From Triparma columacea (taxonomy: Eukaryota > Sar > Bolidophyceae > Parmales > Triparmaceae): a DNA stretch of 26,821 nt. The notes beneath the pieces are model-generated. The model had not been told where the DNA came from and did no database searches. It was given only the letters and a program-made list of their open reading frames with translations. Positions 10,307 to 23,775 of the stretch are shown piece after piece. The stretch covers positions 1 through 26,821 of the forward strand of contig BRYA01000180.1 in the NCBI GenBank assembly GCA_030267965.1, written 5' to 3'. A program made the position numbers and the translations under genes. Numbering within the stretch: position 1 is the first letter of the stretch; the number at the start of each line of letters is the position of its first letter.

Positions 10307-13300
10307 TTAGTATCGCTTGCGTCGATAACTGAAATACTCATGTTTTGCCGGGACCGAGACCAGCCTCTTTTCGGGCAAGATAATCGCAGTGAGCCTGCCC
10401 CCGTAAACTGCCCCAGTGTCGAGGCCAACCGCGTTTTCGTACTGCTGCAAACCTCTGTCAGCGTCGTGCCCGAAGTAGACTGTCTGGGGTCCGTCCCAGA
10501 GCCTCGCCCACGGCCAATTCTCGAAGAACTTCGATGTCACCGTGCCGTCGGGGAGGATAGACCTCATGTTCATCATGAGTCTTGGGTTTTGTTTCTTCAG
10601 CTTTATACCGGAGACGAGACCAGCATGTACGAACAGGGCATTCAGGTCAGGGCTATTGAGGTACCAAGGCATGGAGTACATCCACTTCAGATCGGCCGAT
10701 GAGAGCTGTGACGCAATGTTGTAGTGTTCGCTTCCAATTATTGGCGGCTCTGCACCAGCCATGATCGCTTGATGCCATCTAACCACCTCGAAGTCGTGGT
10801 TTCCCCTCACCCCAATAGCACCAATCTCCCTCGCCATCTGAACGACCCCGAGCGAATCCGGTCCTTTCGACACCAGGTCCCCAAGAAAAACCACAGAGTC
10901 TCCAGGTCTGTAGTCGCACCTACGAAGGAGCATCTGGAGCTCGTCGAGGCACCCATGCACATCCCCGATGGCAATCACCTTCGGCACTCGCTGTCTAGCC
11001 TTGTTAACGACTGCGTCCAGAAGGAGAGGACCGATTTTTCTGTTCAGCGATTTCATGTTTTTCTCAGAGTAGTCGTAGAAGACTCCGCCGTTGCCATCTG
11101 GGAGGAAGAGCGGGGATGACGAGGGAAAAGGGTCCTCAAAGGGGAAAGGGTCCGTCTTGAAATTCACGAACGACGTGTCTATTGTGGAGGGTTGTGGCGG
11201 CTCCTCAACACGTCCTTTCATCCCCTTGGTCACAGTGACGTCTTTCTCCCCCCCCTCTCCCCCCCCCTTCCCCTTCCCATCCCTCTCCTCCTCCTCCCCC
11301 TCCTCCGCCTCCTCTTCTTTAGCCTCCCCCTCTTCTCCATCTTCCTCCTCCTCATCAGTCACCAAAACCTCACTCGCGAATTTTTCTTTCAGTTCTTCAT
11401 TCCACCCGACGGCAATCCTCCCCGCCTTTGCAATCTCAACCGCCATCCTCCCTTCGTCCACCGCCTCCCCAAGAGCAGCGTTGATCCTGGAAGCTTGCCT
11501 CTCCATGACGCTCGACCTCGCTTTGGCCCTCGTTACGAGGCTGAACTGCACGTCACACTGTGACATTGTGACCCCGGCGTCGTTGAACTCAGTCACGATC
11601 AGCTCGGTAATCTCGACGGAGAAAAACAAAGCCTTGGCATTTATCGCGGAGGATATGCCCTCCTCGAGGACTGTCTTCAAGACAGACATAGCAGGAGAAT
11701 TCTTAGGGGAGCTCTCTAGTTCTACCTTCGGTATCTCAAGAGTAAATTTGAGCTCCCCCCCTTCGAGCTCCGCAAAGTTGGGCATCGTCTTTTTCTGCTG
11801 CGTCCCCTTTCCGAACCCCTTAAAATTTCCCTTCCCTTTCGCGTCTCTTTCCTCGCGCAATTTTAGCTGCCACGAGCGAAGCGAGGAGCGAAGTGAAAGA
11901 ATTGTGTTAGTGCTAAGACTCGTCATGTTCATCACTTCTTCCAATTCTCACCTCTTCCTCATACGTCTCTTCTAGAATTTCCGCAATTTTATCAGTGTAT
12001 TTGAGGTAGAACTTTTCCTGGAGTTCCTCAGACCGCTCTACGTCCTCGTCATAGTTCTCCAGGAAGAACATGGAGAGCTTGGAACGCGGGTTATCCAGGC
12101 ACAATAATATCTTTTTGTACATGGACTCCAGGGCTGCATTGGTCTCCATGACCTTGGCGAGTAAATCTTCCTCTGTCAAGGTGAGGAGCGAAGCGATAAG
12201 AAACGAGGGTAAGCGAGTGAAGAGGAGCTACTGTGAAGAGGAGCAGATAACAACCAATAAGCACGGCCAGCTTGTACGCCCACTCCTCACGCCATCCTCA
12301 CCTAGTCCCTCCTCGTTGGTTGACCCCCCCTTCCCGGCCTCCTCGTCCTCCGCACTGTCAATCGCCTGGAAAAGGTCCCTCAAATCCCTCGGGCATACCT
12401 TCCACCTCAAGCTGTTCTCCACAAAGTTCTGGCAGAACAGGCTCCTGCTATCCCCCCCCACCAGCGCGCTGCTACCTTCATGCAACAAGGGCCCGAAGTC
12501 CCTGCTGTTTATCGTGATTACTTGAGCCCAGTCGGTAATGGTAGGGTCGTACATGAGCTCCATAGCCCTCATGGGAGGGTCTGCGTTTATGGGTTCTCCC
12601 CCGACGATCATCTCCATCCCTCTCCTGTAAAAGGACTTCTGCAAGGGAAGCGAGAGGGCAAGCCTTTTGTGTTAGTAATACAAAAATAAGATGGTTTGAG
12701 GCGGTCCATTTTCGAGGCGTATCCATTCTCTCACCTTCCCCGACCTCGTTGTCTGCCCCTCTACCCTCTTCGTGCCAGCCGGCCTAGGTTCCGTAGGGTA
12801 CGGTGTCGCTGCAGTAGCTTGTGGGAACAGCGCGTTCTTGTCGTTGCGGGTGGCGCGGCCGTTGTTGTTGTTTTTGTTGTTGTTGTTGTTGTTGTTGTTG
12901 TTTTCTCCTTGAATCCTATTCCCCCCCCCCTTCCCCCCTTTATTCCTTCTATTATACCCCCCATTCCCTCCCTCATCAGCAACCTCCTTGGGGTCATTCC
13001 TCGATTCAACCTCGGCCTTTTCCTTCTCATTCTCAACCTTGAGTAACCTCCCCTTCTCCCGCTTCCTCTTCCTCCACTTGGCAGCGCGGCTCTTCCCTTC
13101 CCCGGGCGGGTTCTTCTTGCCCCCCAAACGTTCGTTTCCCAATGTATCGCTGTTCCTTGCAGCGGGCTGTCGTTCGTTTATTGTCACTCTGCGCAGCTTG
13201 TTGCCATCGCTACTACTGGAGGTGGAAGAGGACCTCCTGGAACTGGAGGGACCATGGGGGTTGCTTGCGTGGACGTCGCTATCTCCCATCCGACGAGAGG

Positions 13301-13793
13301 CCGAGAAAGGGAGCTCCTCATCATCAGCGCCTGGCCCGTTGTCTTGAGGAGTGGCGGCATTGTTGCTGTTGTTTCTGGCGCCGTTCTTACTATTGGGAAA
13401 CCACGATTTCTTCTTGGTCCTCTTGCTCTTGGCGCGTGCTTTATGAGTATCACCCTCACTATGTTTGTTATTGTTGCTGTTATTGTTGCTGGTATTGTTG
13501 CCACTATTGTTCCTCCTATTATTGATACTGACATCCCTATTATTATTACTGTTGCTGTTGCTGTTGCTGTTGCTGTAAAGTATTATCCTATCTCCACGTG
13601 ACTTGTGCTCAGCAGATCCCGCAGATGCACACCCCTCAGATACACACCCCTCATTATACGTTATCTGGCTCATTGAACCTCTCGACATCGTTTTAATTGG
13701 TAGATTGAAGGCATGCGTAAATAGTTTGTTAAATGATACGCAGAAGATAACCATAATGCACACAAACATCGCAGGTTTGGCGGGGGTGATCAT
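10307..13793 (-). CDS. ApaH-like metallophosphatase with presequence and long N-terminal extension (four exons)
   Basis: Exons are 12735-13793, 12291-12638, 11952-12170 and 10307-11866. Introns 12639-12734, 12171-12290 and 11867-11951 are all phase 0 with GTGAG donors. The total is 3186 nt, giving 1061 residues. The C-terminal 220 residues form a calcineurin-like phosphoesterase of the ApaH/PrpE type: GDVHG (metal ligands about D844, H846), GDLVSKGPDS (D872), GNHD (898-900), FVHAG (H956), GHDAD (H1009) and GLDTGAVYGG. Such enzymes hydrolyse dinucleoside polyphosphates or phosphoproteins; the substrate here is unknown. The N-terminus has a hydrophobic signal-like segment ending in THAFNLPIKTMSRG, so plastid or secretory targeting is plausible. 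Exon 1 is low complexity (Asn/Ser repeats, Lys/Arg-rich). Exons 2-3 and the start of exon 4 form an unrecognised region, followed by an acidic stretch. The third-exon acceptor (12171) is the least certain junction. Confidence 0.8.
12861..12903 (+). repeat. GTT trinucleotide tract encoding poly-Asn
   Basis: An imperfect run of GTT units on the plus strand reads as an Asn tract in exon 1 of the phosphatase gene. A second imperfect tract at about 13540-13576 encodes alternating Ser-Asn. Both are slippage-prone low-complexity coding sequence. Confidence 0.85.
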
Positions 13794-14132
13794 TTTAAAT
13801 TGATATGAAGGATACTAATGGAGATTTTAGTTCTAGAGGAGACGTTAATGTCAGGCAAGAAGAGGAGAGTGGCAAAGTGGTAGCGGTTAAGGGAGTGTGA
13901 AAAAGTGGTGGAAGGATGAGGTGTGATGGGGAAGGTCGAGGGAAGAGAAGGGAGAATCCCTGATGCAAATTTAAGTTGAAAAATGTCATCTGGGAACCCT
14001 TCCTAACGACAAACAAAATGCAGGGCGACCTTAAAAAAATAGCGCATTGCCTCTCCCCCCCCCCAAATCTCGCGTGTTTGCGAAATATCTTCAAAAAATA
14101 ATCAAAAAAAGGAAGAAAAGGTAATTAAAGAG
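13794..14132. other. Divergent intergenic region, phosphatase / RING gene
   Basis: A 339-bp gap lies between two divergent start codons. The minus strand holds a 99-codon open frame (13795-14094) of low-complexity Ser/Leu/Pro composition with no recognisable domain; I treat it as chance. The 45 bases before the RING start are strongly A-rich. I see nothing else in it. Confidence 0.5.
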
Positions 14133-14756
14133 ATGTCTGGGTTCCAAGAGGCAACAACCGATCAATCGACATGCGCCATATGTTTCGAAGACATTTCCAC
14201 GTCTTCTGCGCATCTTCCCTGCTGCTCCACCAAGATAAAGGATCCCTCAACTCCTTCGAGCACGCAGTTTTGCAGCAATTGTATCTCTACTATTTGTAAT
14301 ATGGATGGCTTAGGTATAGGTAGATGTCCTCGATGTAGACATTACATCAGGGTTGGCACTAAAGAGGGGAAACCTGTCATTGAGAAGGTGTCAGGCAATT
14401 TAGGCCGATGTCGAATGTGCAGAGGTACAAAGGAATTGGTACAAAACGGCATGTGTGACGCATGCCTGTTCGGTTCCCGACATGCTTTCCGCTACGAGTG
14501 CGATAAATGCCATCGATTCCAGCGAATACCCCATCCCATGTATAGATACCAGAGCTCCCCAGAAGCCTTCAGCTCTGCCACCTGGGCTTGCCATCTAAAC
14601 CGGGGTTGCGAGTACACCCATTGGAGAATTTCAAAGCACGATTTAGGAAACGTGCCTTGGGCCGACATCCCTGAAGCCTGGGACATGCAGGATAGCCAAT
14701 TTGAGACGATTAGAAACATGAGGGTTGGGGTGACTGGAGGGTGCCATGTAATGTAG
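14133..14756 (+). CDS. RING-like Cys-rich zinc-binding protein
   Basis: The open frame encodes 207 residues from the ATG at 14133. The N-terminal 70 residues have a RING-like pattern: CAIC (14/17), CC (30/31), CSNC (47/50) and CPRC (65/68), as in E3 ubiquitin ligases, although the His position is not classical. A second Cys-rich part follows (CRMC, CDAC, CDKCH), suggesting one or two further zinc sites. The remaining C-terminal residues are rich in aromatic residues and unassigned. Ubiquitin ligase activity is possible but not shown. Only 13 bp separate its stop from the next open frame. An intron could instead fuse the two: donors at 14730 or 14748 with an acceptor at 14808 are both in phase. 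I keep them separate because neither donor has the GTGAG form used elsewhere in the window. Confidence 0.65.
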   Translation: MSGFQEATTDQSTCAICFEDISTSSAHLPCCSTKIKDPSTPSSTQFCSNCISTICNMDGLGIGRCPRCRHYIRVGTKEGKPVIEKVSGNLGRCRMCRGTKELVQNGMCDACLFGSRHAFRYECDKCHRFQRIPHPMYRYQSSPEAFSSATWACHLNRGCEYTHWRISKHDLGNVPWADIPEAWDMQDSQFETIRNMRVGVTGGCHVM

Positions 14757-14811
14757 AAATCGGGGGCAAATGAAACCAACACCAAACGCCCCTTCGTTAC
14801 GTACGCAGGGG

Positions 14812-15288
14812 ATGAGCGACGACGAGGACGACTGGGAGAACGCCGGTAGCGACTTGGATATTGATTTTACGGTTGGAAGGGGGAGTGAGGAGGGGAAGGG
14901 GGAGGAGGAGGGAGGGGAGGAGGGAGGGGAGGAGGAGGAAGACGATTGGGAAGCTAGCATGAAGGTGAAGGAGAAGGAAGAAGAGGAGGATGAGGGAGAA
15001 GAGAAGGAAGGGGGACCTGCACCCCCGAAGCTATTCATCATGAATGTAACAAAGTTCACTGATGGAGCTGTGCATAATAAACATGATAAGAATAGCAACA
15101 ACAACCCTGAAGAAGTGAGCAGGCTACGCAAGGAAATCGAGGCGAACTGGGAGGGCTACGAGAAGAATGGGGACTACGTTAGCAGAGGAATCGTTATCCC
15201 CTGTGGAGGTTCCGTTTGGAAGGAGGCGTTGATGCAGCTGAGAGATGATCACCCGGGAGAGTTTTTCTTACCGGTATTTAAAAGATGA
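14812..15288 (+). CDS. Highly acidic protein of unknown function
   Basis: The open frame begins with an ATG at 14770; I prefer the ATG at 14812 (MSDDEDDWENAG), giving 158 residues. About the first 75 residues are almost entirely Glu/Asp/Gly, with two copies of a DDWE motif and a Lys/Glu-rich stretch. The C-terminal 80 residues are more ordered (KLFIMNVTKFTDG; VSRGIVIPCGGSVWKEAL) and may be a small folded domain. I do not recognise the family. The DDWE-type acidic N-terminus recalls eIF3j-like proteins, but the C-terminus does not match. It may be the 3' exon of the RING gene just upstream. Confidence 0.5.
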   Translation: MSDDEDDWENAGSDLDIDFTVGRGSEEGKGEEEGGEEGGEEEEDDWEASMKVKEKEEEEDEGEEKEGGPAPPKLFIMNVTKFTDGAVHNKHDKNSNNNPEEVSRLRKEIEANWEGYEKNGDYVSRGIVIPCGGSVWKEALMQLRDDHPGEFFLPVFKR

Positions 15289-15376
15289 ACGTTTTACATG
15301 AATCTCCAAGTCCACTTTTTGCTCAATCAATGACCTTCAATTCCCACTTATTTCACCCTCAGTTTCTTTGCTTGTG

Positions 15377-16186
15377 ATGTCTTCTAAAGTGACTCGTGAG
15401 GAGTTTGTCGAGGGCGTCCTTGACGTGGCCCGTAGCGACAACAAGAGGGGCTACAGCGCCCCCAATCACATAAAGTCTCTCTACAACCTCCTCCGAACTC
15501 TCGATGTAACTCTCAACCAGTCCACTGTAATGTACGAGATGTGGCTTACGTTCCTTCTCGCTGCCTCCTTTTCCCTTAGTCTTTGGTGCTGCTATTTATC
15601 CTCTAAAATCCCTCTCCCTGAATTGGTTTGGGCCCCACCACTGCATCACTGGATACTTGAGAATGTCAGCATGCTCATCGACATGTCACTGGTGTTCCAT
15701 ATGGTTTTCCTGCTGAAGCCGAGGTTAGAATTACTATTCAGCGACGCAGATCCTTTGAATGGAAGGTAAGGGTGGGGGTGCTTTGGGAATGATGGGAGGG
15801 GTGCGTTTGTTGCGTCAAGGGTATTACCACCGACTTCACGACGATTCAACCGCAAATACGGATTCCCACTGCAATTCTCTCACCCCCCCCCTCGCCCCTC
15901 GCCCCACAACACACTCCATAGTTCTTACATGTTCCCATCATGTTGCTTCCACATTCTCTCTCAATGGTTGACGACCCAAATCCCCGGTTTCCAGAGGTCC
16001 CCTGCATTCCCCCTCCCCACCCTATTTGGTCTCGCATCGCTGGCCAGCGTCTGGTTCATGAGGCTCAACATCAAGAGTCTCGTCTCCCAGGTTAAGCAGG
16101 CGCAGGAGCTCATAGGGAAGGCTGAGAAGGGGTCGAAGGAGGGGAACAAGACGGAGGATAAGAAGACCAAGAAGAAGAAGAAGTAG
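15377..16186 (+). CDS. Small predicted membrane protein (two exons)
   Basis: The proposed start is the ATG at 15377 (MSSKVTREEF). The exons are 15377-15765 and 15997-16186, with intron 15766-15996 (donor GTAAGG, acceptor CAGAG). The spliced length of 579 nt gives 192 residues. There is a clear hydrophobic segment at about residues 53-73 (LTFLLAASFSLSLWCC). A weaker one lies at about 97-115, and a third at the start of exon 2 (LFGLASLASVWF). The C-terminus is Lys-rich and charged. The layout resembles small organelle membrane proteins such as PEX11-like factors, but I see no decisive motif and do not assign one. The 231-nt intron is the longest here and may hide a further small exon. Confidence 0.5.
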
Positions 16187-16273
16187 TAGGGTATCCCTTT
16201 CCAGTGCCTTAAAATAGCTGCAAGCGATATGGGCTGCTAAATTATTGTTCTCAAAACTCTCCCCCCAGTTGCC

Positions 16274-18031
16274 TTAAACAACCCCTGGCACGAATACGTA
16301 CGGGACCTTCTCTTTGTACCTATCCCAGTCCTTCCCGTACTTCCCCCTGCACATATCGTCGTCCCTCAGCGCCCTGTGGCAAAGTAGCACGAGGAAGTAA
16401 GCGCTGTAAAAGTACGGAACGCAGCACCCCATCCCCGTAAGGCAGCACCAACTAAGTCCCAGGATCCAGTCCCCCGTGTAGTTTATCTTCCTCGCGCATC
16501 CCCACCACCCGCTTACAAGGAGCTTGGTCCCGCGGGTCGTGTCGATGTACTTGAAGGAAGGGGAAGAGTCAGGACCTAGTGACCTGAACCTGTCCTTCTC
16601 GCTGTTGGACCTCCTGAATATCCAGTACCCCCCCAGCCCCATTACACCGCACGCACCGCACCATAGGGCCCCCATCCCAGGGTCGTTGTAGAGGAGGTAG
16701 TTTGCCTGGATGGTGTAGGTGAAGGGTACCCATCCAAGGTCTCCGTAGCAGAGCATGAACCCGAGTCCGTCAGTGGTGATGTCCATGGTGGTTAAAATGG
16801 CGCGTTCGTTGTACAGGGCGTCCCAGACGTACAGGCCCTGCGATAGCACCAGCAGGAACATTGACAGTGAGACGTGCCCGTGGGTGAGGTACTGGGTACG
16901 GGCGAAGGATAGGTTTAGGACGGTCCAACCGATTAGGCCGGGCTTGAGCTCCATCCACTCCTTTATGTCCACGGTGCGACCGAGGATGGTGACGCGGGGG
17001 TTGAGCTCACGGCCGATGAAGTAGTTGTAAGTCTTTGAGCTTGTGTCACCCCCGAGAGCGAGGACGGATGAGGGGAGGTAGGACTTGAAGTGGAGGTAAA
17101 AGGAGAACAGGACGCAGAAGCAGGTCGTTACTAAGGAGAGAGGGAGGAAGATTGAGGGGAGGGTGGAGAGGAGGGAGGTGGAGGAGATCGTTACGCGGTA
17201 CACGCTTTCAGCGCTGGGGCAGGAGTTGGGAGAGGGGGCGGCAGCGGATGAGGTGGAGAAGAGGTACGAAGAAATTGTTGTGGTGACGGCTGCGATGGTG
17301 CCGTCGTCAACAGGGGAGGCGGAACTGCCGCTGCTGGAAGCGCCGACGCAAGAACCGGCGACGGAGCCAGACTCGATGCTAACGAGCTCGATGATGGCGA
17401 CGATTAAGAGTGTTACCCAGAACTGAAGGTGGCCGTTGATGCTGCGGCGATGAGGGGAGGGAAGAGAATGGTTAAATGGTAAAATGTTAGCACAATGTTA
17501 TAATCTGCGACTCGTTCCGCTGGTATCACCCACCCCTTCCGTCTCCATTTCTCACCTGTACTCCAGCCTCTTCCCCCCATCATGTCTAATAGGTGACCCC
17601 TCAACTTTGGTGCATGGAAGAAATAGCGTCAGCCCCACCTGGAGTACCATCCACCCAACGAGTACCTTAACGCTCGTCCAGACGCGCGCGTACATGTCGT
17701 AACCGATCATTTCGTCCCAGGCGTTGGCGGCACTTTGGGGGGAAGGGAAGATGACACCGATGCGAGATGTTATTATTAAGAGTACGGTTAGAATTGGGAG
17801 TGCTATCATCGTGGATAAGGCGCCGAGGGGACCACCGAACTCGAAGTGATCATTCGAAGCGTGGGAGGAGGAGGATTGTGACGAGGTCTTCGATGACTTT
17901 GTTGATTTGGCTTTAAAACCACCTTTGGATGACTTTGAGGTTGATTTAGGAGTTGAAGGGGTAGGAGATGCCAACGCAGCGAAGGAATTGGACCTAGGAT
18001 CCCTTGAACGAGATCTCTTTGACGCAGGCAT
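16274..18031 (-). CDS. ERG24: C14 sterol reductase, ERG24/TM7SF2/LBR type (two exons)
   Basis: Exons are 17556-18031 and 16274-17441, with one phase-2 intron 17442-17555 (donor GTGAGA, acceptor GCAG, internal CTAAC). The total is 1644 nt, giving 547 residues. Enzymes of this family reduce the C14 double bond of sterol intermediates with NADPH in the ER membrane. Motifs in order: HFEFGGPLGA (about residue 64), LEY at the splice junction followed by INGHLQFWV, FIGRELNPRV, MELKPGLIGW, MDITTDGLGFMLCYGDLGWVPFTYT, LLVSGWWGCARKINYTGDW, and C-terminal CRGKYGKDWDRYKEKVPY. The block around DGLGFMLCYGDLGWVPFTY is closer to C14 reductases than to 7-dehydrocholesterol reductase. The protein is multi-spanning, with a Ser/Lys-rich N-terminal extension of about 60 residues and a Ser/Ala-rich insert near the middle. 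The start is the first ATG in the open frame. Confidence 0.9.
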
Positions 18032-22705
<4,674 letters not shown>

Positions 22706-22815
22706 AGATGGGGTTGGGTTAGGGTGGGGTAAAAGGTGTGGGGTGATAGATGGTATAAATAGAGAGAGGGTAACATTGGTTTGAATCTAATTTTTTTGGA
22801 TGCCGGATGTCCTTT

Positions 22816-23508
22816 TTATTCTGCCCCCTCCCGTTCCACCCCCCTCCACTTCCCCGGCGTCACGATTTGCAGCAGCGCCTCCCCAGCTCCCATCCCCCAC
22901 CTCTCCCTATAATCCTCGATCCTCCCCCCCCCCTCCCCCTGAGGCGGCAGAAGCCTGAAGGTGGTTGTGCCGTTCAGGTCGATCGCGGGTCGCCACGGCA
23001 GGTTAAGGTCGGCTCGCATGCGCCAGTCGGCTGCCACAGACCTGCTGTCTTCGGACAGCTCGCAGGAGTACAGGTCGACCTCAGGGTCCTTCACGAAGCG
23101 CTCGAGAAGGGGCTGGAGGTTGGCGAGGTTAGACTGGAACTTTGCCAGGCCGGTGAAGGAGAGCGTCGGGTCGGTGAAGGTGCAGTTGGGCGAGTAGAGG
23201 TCTGGGTCGATGTCGCCGGTCCAAAGGTAGAGCCGCTCAACGTAGTCTGCGCGGATGCCCTCGAGCACGGCGGAGGGGGGCAGGGGCGGGCCTGTTGAGG
23301 GGGGCGGGGGAGGGGAGGGGCGGGACAGGGCGTTCACGAGGGAGGTCAGGGAGGACACGAGCGAGCGCACGGGAGCGGAGGTCGTGTCGTAGTCGGAGGA
23401 GCGGAGGGGGGAGGGGGGGCGGGGGATGCGGGAGGCGGGGGGCTGGATGAAGGGAAGGGAGGGGGCGAGGAGCGAGAGGAGCACGGCGAGGTGAAGGAAT
23501 ATGAGCAT
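22816..23508 (-). CDS. DUF2358-like (NTF2-like fold) protein, probably plastid-targeted
   Basis: This single-exon gene encodes 230 residues from the ATG at 23508. The N-terminus is a signal-like hydrophobic segment (LIFLHLAVLLSLLAPSLP) followed by FIQPPASRIPRPPSPLRSS. That is a bipartite presequence with Phe at the transit start and a Ser/Pro/Arg-rich transit part. The mature part (about residues 80-225) has the DUF2358 pattern: an early DYVERLY helix, then DLYSPNCTFTDPTLSFTGL, LYSCELSEDSRSVAADWRM and GTTTFRLLP, and a final IEDYRERWGMG. Members occur widely in plastid-bearing lineages and have no established function. The gene converges on lacZ with a 110-bp gap and is divergent from the first zinc-finger gene. 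Confidence 0.7.
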   Translation of the reverse strand: MLIFLHLAVLLSLLAPSLPFIQPPASRIPRPPSPLRSSDYDTTSAPVRSLVSSLTSLVNALSRPSPPPPPSTGPPLPPSAVLEGIRADYVERLYLWTGDIDPDLYSPNCTFTDPTLSFTGLAKFQSNLANLQPLLERFVKDPEVDLYSCELSEDSRSVAADWRMRADLNLPWRPAIDLNGTTTFRLLPPQGEGGGRIEDYRERWGMGAGEALLQIVTPGKWRGVEREGAE

Positions 23509-23775
23509 CGGGGGGCGGGGGAAGACTGGCAGTGGCCGAGAGAAGAGACCTTCGAAAAGGACGAGGGAGGAGGAGGAGGGGGAGGAGTTTTATGGAGAGA
23601 TATTCTGCAATTTGTGTAGGTATTCCAAAACTCTTTGTTGCGTTGAATCAGTTGTTGTCGAATCAGTTGTTGTCGTTAAATTGTTGATAGTTTTTCTGAG
23701 TCCCAGAAGTTGACCTCTTCTTGTTTTATTTTGGCAAAGAAATTCTTACTGAAACTCCGATAAATACAAGAGTTC
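23509..23775. promoter_or_regulatory. Divergent promoter region, DUF2358 gene / zinc-finger gene
   Basis: A 267-bp gap lies between divergent start codons. It contains a perfect 15-bp tandem duplication (GAATCAGTTGTTGTC at 23645-23674). The last 35 bases before the zinc-finger ATG resemble those before the second copy at 25385. Confidence 0.5.

Noticed and set aside
11091..11975. 294-codon plus-strand frame opposite the phosphatase gene.
   Set aside because: Ser/Pro-rich complement of the acidic coding stretch; the minus strand carries the phosphoesterase motifs.
13856..13900. Possible tRNA-like D-arm (GAGAGTGGCAAAGTGGTAGCGGTTAAGG).
   Set aside because: No matching acceptor stem, anticodon arm or T-loop (GGTTCGA-like) follows at the right distance.
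13795..14094. 99-codon minus-strand open frame next to the phosphatase start.
   Set aside because: Low-complexity Ser/Leu/Pro composition, no domain, and it lies in a divergent intergenic gap.
15759..15971. Extra coding exon within the 231-nt intron of the small membrane protein.
   Set aside because: No donor/acceptor pair with the usual signals bounds it, and the reading shows no membrane-protein character; it remains possible but unsupported.
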